Source of the DNA: Ancylobacter radicis
Lineage (GTDB): Bacteria > Pseudomonadota > Alphaproteobacteria > Rhizobiales > Xanthobacteraceae
Length of the DNA stretch: 64,000 nt
Assembly: GCF_018449475.1 (NCBI RefSeq)
Contig: NZ_JAHCQH010000020.1
Location: forward strand, 62,001 to 126,000
Direction: 5' to 3'
How positions within the stretch are numbered: position 1 is the first letter of the stretch; every line of letters begins with the position of its first letter. This document shows, piece after piece, positions 35,257-43,214 of the stretch. A program made the position numbers and the translations under genes. The notes beneath the pieces were generated by a model. It was given only the letters and a program-made list of their open reading frames with translations. It did no database searches and was not told the DNA's origin.

Positions 35257-35331
35257 TCTTGTCCTTTCGTTATTTTGGCTCCAGCTACTGCGCGGTCAAG
35301 CCACCCACGCCACATCCATGGAGAAGGGCTT

Positions 35332-35655
35332 ATGGTTCTGCTTCCCGTGCCTCTGCGCGACTATTTCGAGGCCAACGCATCCTTCGATCAGGAGCGCATG
35401 TTGGCGAGCTTTTCCGGCGACGCCGTCGTGCATGATGAGCGGCGCAGCCATCGCGGCAGTGCGGCCATTCGCGACTGGATCGCGGAGGCGACACTCGCCA
35501 ATCAGGCGATTGCCGTGCCCTTCGCCTTCCGCATGGAGGAGGGACGGTATGTGGTGGAGGCGACCGTCTCGGGTGCCTTTGCCGGCAGTCCGGTCCGTCT
35601 CTCCTTCCATTTCCGGCTTGCCGACGACAAGATCGTCGAACTGGAGATCGGCTGA
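35332..35655 (+). CDS. NTF2-like (SnoaL-type) small protein
   Basis: A 107-residue cone-shaped alpha+beta fold protein of the NTF2-like superfamily. The pattern LRDYFEANASFDQERMLASFSGDAVVHDERRSHRG followed by IRDWIAEAT is the usual helix-helix-strand entry (shown here by LRDYFEANASFDQERML and IRDWIAEAT). Members include isomerases, polyketide cyclases and stress proteins. Its stop overlaps the start of the next SDR gene (TGATG), so both are translated together. It lies opposite the HxlR regulator and is probably induced with the SDR. Confidence 0.8.
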   Translation: MVLLPVPLRDYFEANASFDQERMLASFSGDAVVHDERRSHRGSAAIRDWIAEATLANQAIAVPFAFRMEEGRYVVEATVSGAFAGSPVRLSFHFRLADDKIVELEIG

Positions 35656-36443
35656 TGGCGCGGCTCGATCCCGAGGAATTCGCCGGCAGCAATGTCGTGG
35701 TGACGGGTGGGACGAAAGGCGCGGGGGCGGCGGCCTTCCAGCGTTTCCTGGCGGGTGGGGCGAGGGTCATGACCGCCGCCCGCTCGGCGCGGCCCGACTT
35801 CGTGCCACCAGCGTCTTTCGTCCAGGCGGACCTCAGCTCGGTCGAGGGTGTGCGCGCCTTCGCCGGGGAGATTACCGCGCGGCTGGGCACGGTCGACATC
35901 ATCGCCCATGTGCTCGGCGGTTCGGCATCGCCCTCGGGTGGCTTTGCCGCGCTGGAAGAGGAGCACTGGAGCGCGGAGCTCAATCTCAACCTGATGAGCG
36001 CGGTGCGCCTCGACCGCCTCCTGCTGCCCCACATGCTGGCCCGCGGGAGAGGATCCATCGTCCATACGGCCTCCATCCAGCGCAAGCTGCCGCTGCCGGA
36101 ATCCACCACGGCCTATGCGGCGGCCAAGGCGGCGCTCGTCGCCTACAGCAAGTCGCTGTCGAAGGAAGTTGGTCCCAAGGGCGTGCGCGTCAATGTGGTG
36201 TCGCCCGGCTGGATCTATACCGAGGCGGCCGAGGCGCTGGTGAAGCGGATCGCCGCCGGATCGGGCGGCAGCGAAGAGGCCGCCCGCCAGAGCATCCTTG
36301 ACGCGCTTGGCGGAATCCCGATCGGCCGACCGGCCCGGCCGGACGAGGTCGCGGAACTGATCGCCTTCGTCGCCTCGGACCGCGCGTCGGCGATCCATGG
36401 TTCCGAGCTGACCATCGATGGCGGCACCGTCCCGACGCTGTAA
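35655..36443 (+). CDS. Short-chain dehydrogenase/reductase
   Basis: The 262-residue NAD(P)-dependent oxidoreductase has the cofactor motif VVVTGGTKGAGAAAFQRFLA, NN-region variant IIAHVLGGSASPSGG, catalytic YAAAKAALVAYSK (Tyr and Lys) with the Ser in the preceding strand IVHTASIQ, and the end HGSELTIDGGTVPTL. It is a classical SDR. Coupled to the NTF2-like gene and probably under HxlR control, it may detoxify a carbonyl compound; the substrate is not predictable. Confidence 0.9.
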   Translation: MARLDPEEFAGSNVVVTGGTKGAGAAAFQRFLAGGARVMTAARSARPDFVPPASFVQADLSSVEGVRAFAGEITARLGTVDIIAHVLGGSASPSGGFAALEEEHWSAELNLNLMSAVRLDRLLLPHMLARGRGSIVHTASIQRKLPLPESTTAYAAAKAALVAYSKSLSKEVGPKGVRVNVVSPGWIYTEAAEALVKRIAAGSGGSEEAARQSILDALGGIPIGRPARPDEVAELIAFVASDRASAIHGSELTIDGGTVPTL

Positions 36444-36568
36444 AGCGGCTGGGCCACGTGGCCGGCGCTCACGCCGGATCGGCACGAGGTTTCTCAATAC
36501 GGAGCGCCGGCGGAACCGAAAGGTCGCGCCGGCGCTGCTGTGCTCGCGGGTGGAAGCGGGCCTCGGGG

Positions 36569-37363
36569 TTACTGCACGGCGGCGCTGGCACTCTTCGCGG
36601 CCTCGTCGATCACGTCGGCGACGACCTTGGGCTGGGTCATGAAGACGGCGTGGCTGGCGGGCACGTCGGTGACCTTCGCGCCGATGCGCTTGGCCATGTG
36701 CTGGAGCATCTTCTGATCGAAGGCCTTGTCGTCGGTGGCGATCACCGCCCAGCTCGGCTTGCTGCGCCAGGCCGCCTGGGTCAGCTTGGTACCGAAGGAC
36801 GACATGGCGATCGGCACCTGCGAGTCGCGCATGAAGGCGGCGTCGGCGCCGCTCGCATCGGCGGCAAAGCCGGCCTTGAAGTTCTCCGGCTTCACATAGC
36901 CGAAGCCGTCCTGACCGATGTCGAGAACGAATTCCGGCGGCGTGACGAAGCCTTCATATTGCTGGGCGGTGTTCTCACCGGCATCGGGCGAGAGGGCGGA
37001 GACATAGACGAGGCCGGCCACCTTGGGGTCGACGCCCGCTTCGGTGATGACGGTGCCGCCCCAGCTATGGCCGACGAGGATTGCCGGCCCATTCTGTCGG
37101 GCGAGGGCGCGCTTGGTGGCGGCGACGTCATCGGCGAGGGAGGTGAGGGGGTTCTGCACGATGGTGACGGTATAGCCGCGCTGCGTCAGGTTCTCGTAAA
37201 CGCCGCGCCAGCCCGAGCCATCGGCAAAGGCGCCGTGCACCAGCACGACATTGCGGACGGACTGGGCAGCCGGGATCGGGCCGGCCGGCTGGGCGAGGGC
37301 GGCGGAGGACAGGCTGGCCGCGGCAACCACGGTGGCGAGGAGGTTCGTCGTCTTCGTGTTCAT
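36569..37363 (-). CDS. Exported alpha/beta hydrolase
   Basis: A 264-residue hydrolase with a signal peptide ending about SSAALAQ. The oxyanion segment is NVVLVHGAFADGSGW, the nucleophile elbow GHSWGG, and the catalytic His is in PASHAVFMTQPKVV near the end. This group resembles exported esterases, including pyrethroid-hydrolase-like proteins. GGAGAGA precedes the chosen ATG. Two identical TATCGCGATA palindromes lie just upstream (37394 and 37447), suggesting tight repression by a regulator not encoded nearby. It is convergent with the SDR gene. Confidence 0.85.
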   Translation of the reverse strand: MNTKTTNLLATVVAAASLSSAALAQPAGPIPAAQSVRNVVLVHGAFADGSGWRGVYENLTQRGYTVTIVQNPLTSLADDVAATKRALARQNGPAILVGHSWGGTVITEAGVDPKVAGLVYVSALSPDAGENTAQQYEGFVTPPEFVLDIGQDGFGYVKPENFKAGFAADASGADAAFMRDSQVPIAMSSFGTKLTQAAWRSKPSWAVIATDDKAFDQKMLQHMAKRIGAKVTDVPASHAVFMTQPKVVADVIDEAAKSASAAVQ

Positions 37364-37393
37364 CGGCTCTCTCCATCTAATGGCGATAACTGT

Positions 37394-37456
37394 TATCGCG
37401 ATATGTGATGGATAGGCCGTCGAATGCCTGGCTGTCAATCATTATTTATCGCGATA
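37394..37456. promoter_or_regulatory. Two identical TATCGCGATA palindromes upstream of the hydrolase gene
   Basis: The ten-base palindrome TATCGCGATA occurs at 37394-37403 and again at 37447-37456, 53 bases apart (about five helical turns), each within a short A+T-rich stretch. The first is 31 bases before the hydrolase start codon. They look like paired operator sites. Confidence 0.6.
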
Positions 37457-37555
37457 TCATTTTTCGCGCGGCGAGGGGTGGGTGGCTCATCCCCGGCCCC
37501 ATCCCGCGCCGGAGATCGGAGATGTCGCTGGCGGAGGGCGGCGCGCCCTCCGCGC

Positions 37556-38662
37556 TCAGGGTCGGGCGCGATCCTTGGCGCGCTGCATCTCGCGCAGTTT
37601 GCGGTCCATCTTGCGCAGCCGCACCTCGTCGGAAGCCAGGGCGGCCAGCGCCTCGATGGTGCGCGCCTCGCGCTCGTCGAGCGTGCGGGGCTTCTGGTCG
37701 ATGACGCAGAGCGAGCCGACCACAAAGCCCTCATCGTCGTGTACCGGGGCGCCGGCATAGAAGCGGAACCCCGGTTCGCCGCGCACGGCGGGATTGTCGG
37801 CGAAACGCGAATCCCGGGAGAGGTCCGGGACGGAGAAGACCTGCCGTTGCAGGATGGTGTGATTGCAGAACGCCCAGCTTCGGGGGGTCTCGGGCAGGTC
37901 GAGTCCGATCCGCGACTTGAACCACTGCCGCGTCGGGGTCAGCAGGGTCATCAGGGCGATCGGCGTATCAAGGCTCTGCGCGGCCAGCCAGGTCAGCCGG
38001 TCGAAAGCCTCTTCGGGCGGGGAGTCCAGCAGGCCGGTGCGTTCGAGCGCGACCAGCCGCTGCCGCTCATTCAGGGCGATCGGGTAGGGCAGCCCGTCCT
38101 GTTCGAGAATGGGTTCCTCATCGCCCCCGATCCATTTGCGCAGGGCCGCCATGGCTTCGCCCGGACTGGCGACCCGCATGACGCGCGCGGGCAGTTCCCA
38201 TGAAAGGGCGGACGGGCGTCCCACCGCCAGAAGGCGGCTTTGCGCCAATGCGGGGTTCTCCGCCAGACTCTCGATCAGCGGCTTCAGCTCCGCGACCGCG
38301 TCTTCAAGGTCCACGATGATGGCGTGCGGCTTCATCGCTCCGATCGACACGAGCGCCGCCAGAATGTCGTCGAACATCTCCGCCGTGCATTCCGGCATCT
38401 GCCCGGCAAGCTCGCGATACTGCGCCAGCCGCACGGCCGCGGCGATGATGACGACGGTGGACGATGTCGGGGCGGGTGCGCTTCGGCCCCCGCTCTCGAT
38501 CAGCGCCATCACATCCGCCCGATAAACGCGCCGATGGCCGCCGGGCGTCTTCCAGGACGGGATCGTCCCGCCTTCGATGAGCAACTGCGCGGTGCGGACG
38601 GAGACGCCGAGGAGCTTGGCGGTGTCGGCAGTGGTGAGGATGTCCTTCTCGGCGTTGATCAT
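37556..38662 (-). CDS. Helix-turn-helix and GAF domain regulator
   Basis: The 368-residue protein starts with an excisionase/MerR-like DNA-binding domain (LTTADTAKLLGVSVRTAQLL, followed by IPSWKTPGGHRRVYRADV). A middle region of about 100 residues resembles a degenerate receiver (HAIIVDLEDAVAELKPLIE). A GAF domain occupies about 190-345 (FDRLTWLAAQSLDTPIALMT, CNHTILQRQVFSVPDLSRD, FYAGAPVHDDEGFVVGSLCV). AAAGGA precedes the ATG. It diverges from the GMC oxidoreductase gene; three TTTGATA direct repeats in the short gap are probably its binding site. It likely senses a small ligand through the GAF domain. Confidence 0.75.
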   Translation of the reverse strand: MINAEKDILTTADTAKLLGVSVRTAQLLIEGGTIPSWKTPGGHRRVYRADVMALIESGGRSAPAPTSSTVVIIAAAVRLAQYRELAGQMPECTAEMFDDILAALVSIGAMKPHAIIVDLEDAVAELKPLIESLAENPALAQSRLLAVGRPSALSWELPARVMRVASPGEAMAALRKWIGGDEEPILEQDGLPYPIALNERQRLVALERTGLLDSPPEEAFDRLTWLAAQSLDTPIALMTLLTPTRQWFKSRIGLDLPETPRSWAFCNHTILQRQVFSVPDLSRDSRFADNPAVRGEPGFRFYAGAPVHDDEGFVVGSLCVIDQKPRTLDEREARTIEALAALASDEVRLRKMDRKLREMQRAKDRARP

Positions 38663-38736
38663 GCTCGCATCCTTTCCGTTCGCACGCCCGAATTGCTGCC
38701 TAGCGCAAAAACACACCAAAATCACGAAAAAGCGTA

Positions 38737-38761
38737 TTTGATAAATTTGATAGATTTGATA
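38737..38761. promoter_or_regulatory. Three TTTGATA direct repeats at 9-base spacing
   Basis: TTTGATA occurs at 38737, 38746 and 38755, exactly 9 bases apart, in the 130-base gap between the HTH-GAF gene and the GMC oxidoreductase gene. This A+T-rich tract in GC-rich DNA is probably an operator or iteron-like binding site for the divergent regulator. Confidence 0.55.
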
Positions 38762-38792
38762 TTCAGCGCCTTCCCTTAATGGAGGCAGCAGC

Positions 38793-40409
38793 ATGAGCAG
38801 CATCGAGAACGGCGAGGAACTGGAGTTCGCCATCCGCGCGGCAGCGAACCAGGCGCGACTGAAGGCGGGTTTGCGGGGGCATTACGATGTCATCGTGTGT
38901 GGCGCCGGCGCCTCGGGCTCGGTCGTCGCCCGTCGGCTGGCGGAGAACCCGGACGTGCAGGTTCTCCTTGTCGAGGCGGGCGGAAGCGATGAGGCGGAAA
39001 CGGTCCTCGACCCGGCGCAGTGGCCGCTCAATCTCGGCAGCGAGCGCGATTGGGGCTTCATGGCCACCCCCAATCCTCATCTCGACGGCAGGGCCCTGCC
39101 GATGTCGATGGGAAAGGGCCTTGGCGGCGGCTCCAGCATCAATGTGATGGTGTGGGCGCGCGGTCACCGCAGTGACTGGGACTTCTATGCGTCGGAGAGC
39201 GGCGATCCCGCCTGGGGCTATGACTCCGTGCTGGACATCTACCGCAGCATCGAAAACTGGCAGGGCTCACCGGACCCGGCCTACCGGGGCCGTTCCGGCC
39301 CTGTCTGGGTTCAGCCGTCGCGCGATCCCAGCCCCATCGCGCTGGCCATGCTGGATGCGGCCGAGGAGATCGGCATCCCGACCTTCGATCATCCCAATGG
39401 CGCGATGATGGAAGGGCCGGGCGGCGCGGCCCTCACCGACACGCTGGTGCGCGACGGACGGCGCCAGTCGCTGTTCCGCGCCTATGTCCATCCCTGGATG
39501 GACCGGCCGAACCTCACCGTTCTCACGGGGACGACGGTTCGGCGGGTGATCTTCGAAGGCCGGCGTGCGGTGGGCGTCGAGATCGTCCATGAGGGGCGCA
39601 TCTCCACGGTCCGCGCCACCCTCGAAGTGGTTCTGTCGCTCGGTGCGATCCACACGCCGAAGTTGCTGATGCATTCGGGCATCGGCGACCGCGAGGAACT
39701 GGGGCGCGTCGGAATCCCCGTCCTCCAGCATCTGCCGGGTGTCGGCGGCAATCTTCAGGATCACGTGGCGTTCTGCTGCATCTGGGAATATCGCGAGCCT
39801 GTCGCGCCCCGCAACACCGGTAATGAGGCGACGCTCTACTGGAAATCGCGACCGGAGCTTGAGGCGCCCGATCTGCTGTTCTGCCAGGTGGAATTCCCGG
39901 TGCCGAGCGAAAGAACCGCCGCGCGGGGCGCTCCCTCTCATGGCTGGACAATGTTCGCGGGCCTCGCGCGACCGGCCAGTCGCGGCCAACTGCGCCTGAC
40001 CGGCGCGGACCCTGCCTCGGAGATGGTGGTCGACGCCAACATGATGTCGGCTCCGGCGGATATGGAGTCGGCGCTGGCCTGCATCGAGCTGTGCCGCGAA
40101 CTCGGCAATGCCAGGGCCTTTGCGCCTCTCGTTGCCCGCGAGTCGCTGCCGGGCCCGCTGGCCGGCGACGCCATGAAGCAGTTCGTGCGCGAATCGGCGG
40201 TGACCTACTGGCATCAGAGCTGCACCGCCAAGATGGGGCGCGACGAGCGGTCGGTCGTCGATGCCTCGCTCAAGGTCTATGGCGTCGAGGGGCTTCGGAT
40301 CGCCGATGCCTCCATCATGCCGCGGGTGGCAACCGGCAACACGCAGGCCCCCTGTGCCGTGATCGGCGAGCAGGCGGCGCGGATCATCCGGCGCGCGCAT
40401 CGCATCTGA
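38793..40409 (+). CDS. GMC-family FAD alcohol dehydrogenase (choline dehydrogenase-like)
   Basis: A 538-residue flavoprotein of the glucose-methanol-choline family. The FAD-binding motif DVIVCGAGASGSVVARRLAE lies near residue 32, GMC signature 1 at MGKGLGGGSSINVMVWARG and signature 2 at GAIHTPKLLMHSGIG. The catalytic His is in TYWHQSCTAKMG and the partner residue in ATGNTQAPCAVIGEQAA. GGAGG precedes the ATG. Members include AlkJ, the membrane-linked dehydrogenase for fatty alcohols made from alkanes; a CYP153-like P450 gene 1.4 kb downstream makes such a role attractive. The 28-residue N-terminal extension before the FAD motif lacks signal character. Confidence 0.88.
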   Translation: MSSIENGEELEFAIRAAANQARLKAGLRGHYDVIVCGAGASGSVVARRLAENPDVQVLLVEAGGSDEAETVLDPAQWPLNLGSERDWGFMATPNPHLDGRALPMSMGKGLGGGSSINVMVWARGHRSDWDFYASESGDPAWGYDSVLDIYRSIENWQGSPDPAYRGRSGPVWVQPSRDPSPIALAMLDAAEEIGIPTFDHPNGAMMEGPGGAALTDTLVRDGRRQSLFRAYVHPWMDRPNLTVLTGTTVRRVIFEGRRAVGVEIVHEGRISTVRATLEVVLSLGAIHTPKLLMHSGIGDREELGRVGIPVLQHLPGVGGNLQDHVAFCCIWEYREPVAPRNTGNEATLYWKSRPELEAPDLLFCQVEFPVPSERTAARGAPSHGWTMFAGLARPASRGQLRLTGADPASEMVVDANMMSAPADMESALACIELCRELGNARAFAPLVARESLPGPLAGDAMKQFVRESAVTYWHQSCTAKMGRDERSVVDASLKVYGVEGLRIADASIMPRVATGNTQAPCAVIGEQAARIIRRAHRI

Positions 40410-40436
40410 GCCGTCGCGGCAGGGCTGTCCGTTCCC

Positions 40437-41270
40437 ATGACGGTCCTGCCGCCAGCTCCGGTGCCAAGCCCCATCGTCAAGCCGTGGAAACCTCCCGTGC
40501 ATCCTTCGAGAGCTGCTGAAACGACGACGACCATCATGCCGCCTGCCGGGCCGGCCATCCCGATACGGGCGTTGATCGTGACCGATGATCGCGATCTACG
40601 CGGGCGTATCGCCGATCACTTCGGCGAGAACCTTTGCCATGCCGTCGGCACCAGCCGGATGCCGGCCGTCGCCCGTCTTCAGACGGACCAGCTCAACCTC
40701 ATCGTGCTGGACATGCAGCTTGAGCCCCTGGGAGGCTTTGACGAACTCCGCCGGCTGCGCGCCGTGTCGGACATTCCGGTGATCCTGATGGCGCACAAGC
40801 CGCGCGACCCCTATGACAGCGTCATCGGGCTGGAGCTCGGCGCCGACGATGTGCTCTTTGCGCCGCTCAATCCCCGGGAGCTACTGGCGCGGGCGCGCGC
40901 CATTATGCGTCGGCAGGGCCGGCCCCATGGCGCCGCGGCCCAACTCAAGCGCGGCGGCTATCGCTTCATGGGATGGGAACTGCTCCGCCGCACCCGGACC
41001 CTGAAGAACCCCATGGGGCGGCTCGTCAAACTCAGCAAGAGTGAGTATGCGCTGCTGACCGCCTTTCTGGACGCGCCGCGCCGGCCGCTCTCCCGCGTTC
41101 ACCTCATGCGCGCCACGCGCCAGCACGAGGACATTTTCGATCGCAGCATCGATGTCCAGGTGCTCAGATTGCGCCGAAAGCTCCAGCCATTGCCGGCGGC
41201 ACCGCAACTGATCAGGACCGAGCGAGGGGTCGGCTATGTCTTCGACGCCGATGTCGAGCCGTTGTTCTGA
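40437..41270 (+). CDS. OmpR-type response regulator with atypical receiver
   Basis: A 277-residue protein with a Pro-rich N-terminal leader of about 40 residues, a receiver domain (IRALIVTDDRD, phospho-acceptor in LNLIVLDMQLEPLGG) and a winged-helix output domain (RLVKLSKSEYALLTAFLDAP, DRSIDVQVLRLRRKLQ, IRTERGVGYVFDADV). The conserved Lys of the receiver is missing: the KPF position reads FAPLNPREL. Such receivers may be phosphorylation-independent or respond to other inputs. No kinase gene is adjacent. ATG at 40536 (MPPAGP) would remove most of the leader and is a good alternative start. Confidence 0.8.
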   Translation: MTVLPPAPVPSPIVKPWKPPVHPSRAAETTTTIMPPAGPAIPIRALIVTDDRDLRGRIADHFGENLCHAVGTSRMPAVARLQTDQLNLIVLDMQLEPLGGFDELRRLRAVSDIPVILMAHKPRDPYDSVIGLELGADDVLFAPLNPRELLARARAIMRRQGRPHGAAAQLKRGGYRFMGWELLRRTRTLKNPMGRLVKLSKSEYALLTAFLDAPRRPLSRVHLMRATRQHEDIFDRSIDVQVLRLRRKLQPLPAAPQLIRTERGVGYVFDADVEPLF

Positions 41271-41294
41271 ATTGGCTCAGCGCCTCGGTCGCGG

Positions 41295-41705
41295 CTACGC
41301 GCGGGGCTTATGCGCCGACAGGACCGCAATGCCGAGCAGGCCGCCGATGAGACCGACATGCTCGGTTGCCGTATGAAAGGCGATGGTACGAAACGGCTCC
41401 TCGCTCATGGTCCAGAAATGATGGACCAGCGGGATCGTCAGCGCGGTGAACATGCCAAGCGCGCCCGCGCCGAGCCACACGTGGCGGCCGGTGATGACGA
41501 GCAGCGAGCCGCCGAGTTGCACCGCCACCGTGGCAATGTTGAACGCGACGGCCGGCTCCAGCCCGAAATGGGCCATCTCCGCGACGCCGCCGGTGAAGTC
41601 GATGAGCTTTGACAGGCCGCTCGCCCAGAACGGGAAGGTCAATGCGATCCGTGCCAGCACTGTTGCCGCGGGCCGGCGCAGGATCGTTGTCATCGCGGTG
41701 TTCAT
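41295..41705 (-). CDS. DoxX-family membrane protein
   Basis: A 136-residue four-helix protein of the DoxX family: LARIALTFPFWASGLSKLID (first helix), GLEPAVAFNIATVAVQLGGS, HVWLGAGALGMFTALTIPLV, HFWTMSEEPFRTIAFHTATEHVGLIGG (split here as HFWTMSEEP and HVGLIGGLLGIAVLSA). DoxX proteins are linked to thiosulfate:quinone oxidation in archaea and to redox stress complexes in bacteria, but most are uncharacterised. It is followed downstream on the opposite side by the response regulator, with convergent ends. The start is MNTAMT, with GGAAAC before it. Confidence 0.8.
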   Translation of the reverse strand: MNTAMTTILRRPAATVLARIALTFPFWASGLSKLIDFTGGVAEMAHFGLEPAVAFNIATVAVQLGGSLLVITGRHVWLGAGALGMFTALTIPLVHHFWTMSEEPFRTIAFHTATEHVGLIGGLLGIAVLSAHKPRA

Positions 41706-41782
41706 GCTGGTTTCCAGTGGTGAGCGACGCCATCTCACCCAGTGAGATGGCGGTGTGGATGCGGTGACGGAAAGGCTGCGAT

Positions 41783-43078
41783 TCAGCGGGCGGACCGCTC
41801 GGGAATCCGCACCATCAGCTCGGTGTAGCCGTGAATGAAGGTCGAGAAGCTCCGCGCGGGGGGCTGCACCACCTCGATGCGCGGGAACCGCTTCATTATC
41901 TCTTCCCAGAGGATCCGCAGTTGCAGATCGGCGAGGCGGGCGCCGATGCAGCGATGGATGCCGGCGCCAAAGGCGAGATGACGCCGTGCATTTGGCCGGT
42001 CCAGAACGAACCGCTCGCTTTGCTCGAAGACCTCTTCGTCGCGGTTCCCGGACAGATACCAGAGGACGACCTTGTCTCCCTTGGCGATGTCGGCGCCGCC
42101 GAGCGAGACATTGCGCATCGCCGTTCGGCGCATATGGGCGATCGGGGTCTGCCAGCGCAGGACTTCCGGGGTGAGGTTCACCAGCAAAGCGGGGTTGGCG
42201 TCGAGCTTCCGGCGCTCCTGCGGAAACTGGTCGAACGCCAGCACGCTGCCGCTGATGCTGTTGCGCGTCGTGTCATTGCCGCCGACGATCAGCAGCACGA
42301 TGTTGCCCTGAAGTTCCGCGGGAGACATGCCGCGCGTCTCCGGGTTGGACGCCAGCATGTAGATGAGATCCTGCCCGGCGGGCGCGCTCAGGCGCTCGTG
42401 CCAGATCATGTCGAAGGTGGCGAAACACTCCTGCATCACGCGCAGCTTGTCCGCCATGGTCGGGAAGGCGGGGGAGCCGGGCAGGGCGACCGCCGCCTCG
42501 GACCAGCGGATGAGATCCCGCGATCTCGGTTGGGGAAAGCCCAGCAGCAAGGCGAGCGTGCGCGCCGTCAGCTCGACGGAGACGCGATCGACCCAGTTGA
42601 AGTCTTCGCCGATCGGCAGGGCGTCCAGCACCTCCACGGTCCATTGCCGCAGCTGCCCGCTCATCTGCGCCACGCGTTCGGGCGAGAAGGCGGGCGCGAC
42701 GGCCTTGCGCTGCTCGGTGTGGCGCGGCGGGTCCATGGCGATGAAGGAGGGCCGGAACTGCGGCTCGTCGGGATGCGAGGTGATGGTGATGCCGCCATTG
42801 AAATGGTCGGAGGAGAAGGTCTGCGGATCAAGCTCGATCGCCTCGATGTCGCCATGCCGCGTAACCGACCAGTAGGAACCGAACAGCCCGTCAGCGCAGT
42901 AGTGAACCGGCGCCTCGCGGCGAAGCCGCTCGAAATAGCGGCCGACGACTCCGGCCTGAAAGAGACCCGGCTGGGCCACATCGATGCGCTCAAGGGGGAG
43001 TTTTGAGACGTCGTCATGCGCGCTCTCAACAGAGCCGCTCATCGCGTGAGTCAGGGCCGGAGTCTTGGCGTGGGTCAT
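41783..43078 (-). CDS. Cytochrome P450, CYP153-like (alkane hydroxylase type)
   Basis: A 431-residue soluble class I P450. The I-helix reads LLIVGGNDTTRNSISGSV, the K-helix ExxR is in PEVLRW, and the heme loop is FGAGIHRCIGARLA with the axial Cys at about 377. The GGNDTTRNS I-helix and IHRCIGARLADLQLRILWEE are characteristic of CYP153, which hydroxylates the end carbon of medium-chain alkanes. CYP153 systems need a ferredoxin and reductase; neither is adjacent. A GMC alcohol dehydrogenase gene upstream on the plus strand could act on the alcohol product. Confidence 0.88.
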   Translation of the reverse strand: MTHAKTPALTHAMSGSVESAHDDVSKLPLERIDVAQPGLFQAGVVGRYFERLRREAPVHYCADGLFGSYWSVTRHGDIEAIELDPQTFSSDHFNGGITITSHPDEPQFRPSFIAMDPPRHTEQRKAVAPAFSPERVAQMSGQLRQWTVEVLDALPIGEDFNWVDRVSVELTARTLALLLGFPQPRSRDLIRWSEAAVALPGSPAFPTMADKLRVMQECFATFDMIWHERLSAPAGQDLIYMLASNPETRGMSPAELQGNIVLLIVGGNDTTRNSISGSVLAFDQFPQERRKLDANPALLVNLTPEVLRWQTPIAHMRRTAMRNVSLGGADIAKGDKVVLWYLSGNRDEEVFEQSERFVLDRPNARRHLAFGAGIHRCIGARLADLQLRILWEEIMKRFPRIEVVQPPARSFSTFIHGYTELMVRIPERSAR

Positions 43079-43214
43079 GGGATTTCCTCATGGATCGAGG
43101 CTCCCAATTGCCGGGACGTGCGCTACCGCATCATTGCGCCAGCCGCCGAATGGCTACAGATGTCGTCCGCCGGTGCCGCGCGGGAGCCCCCCTCGGCCAT
43201 GCCTCGATGCGGAG

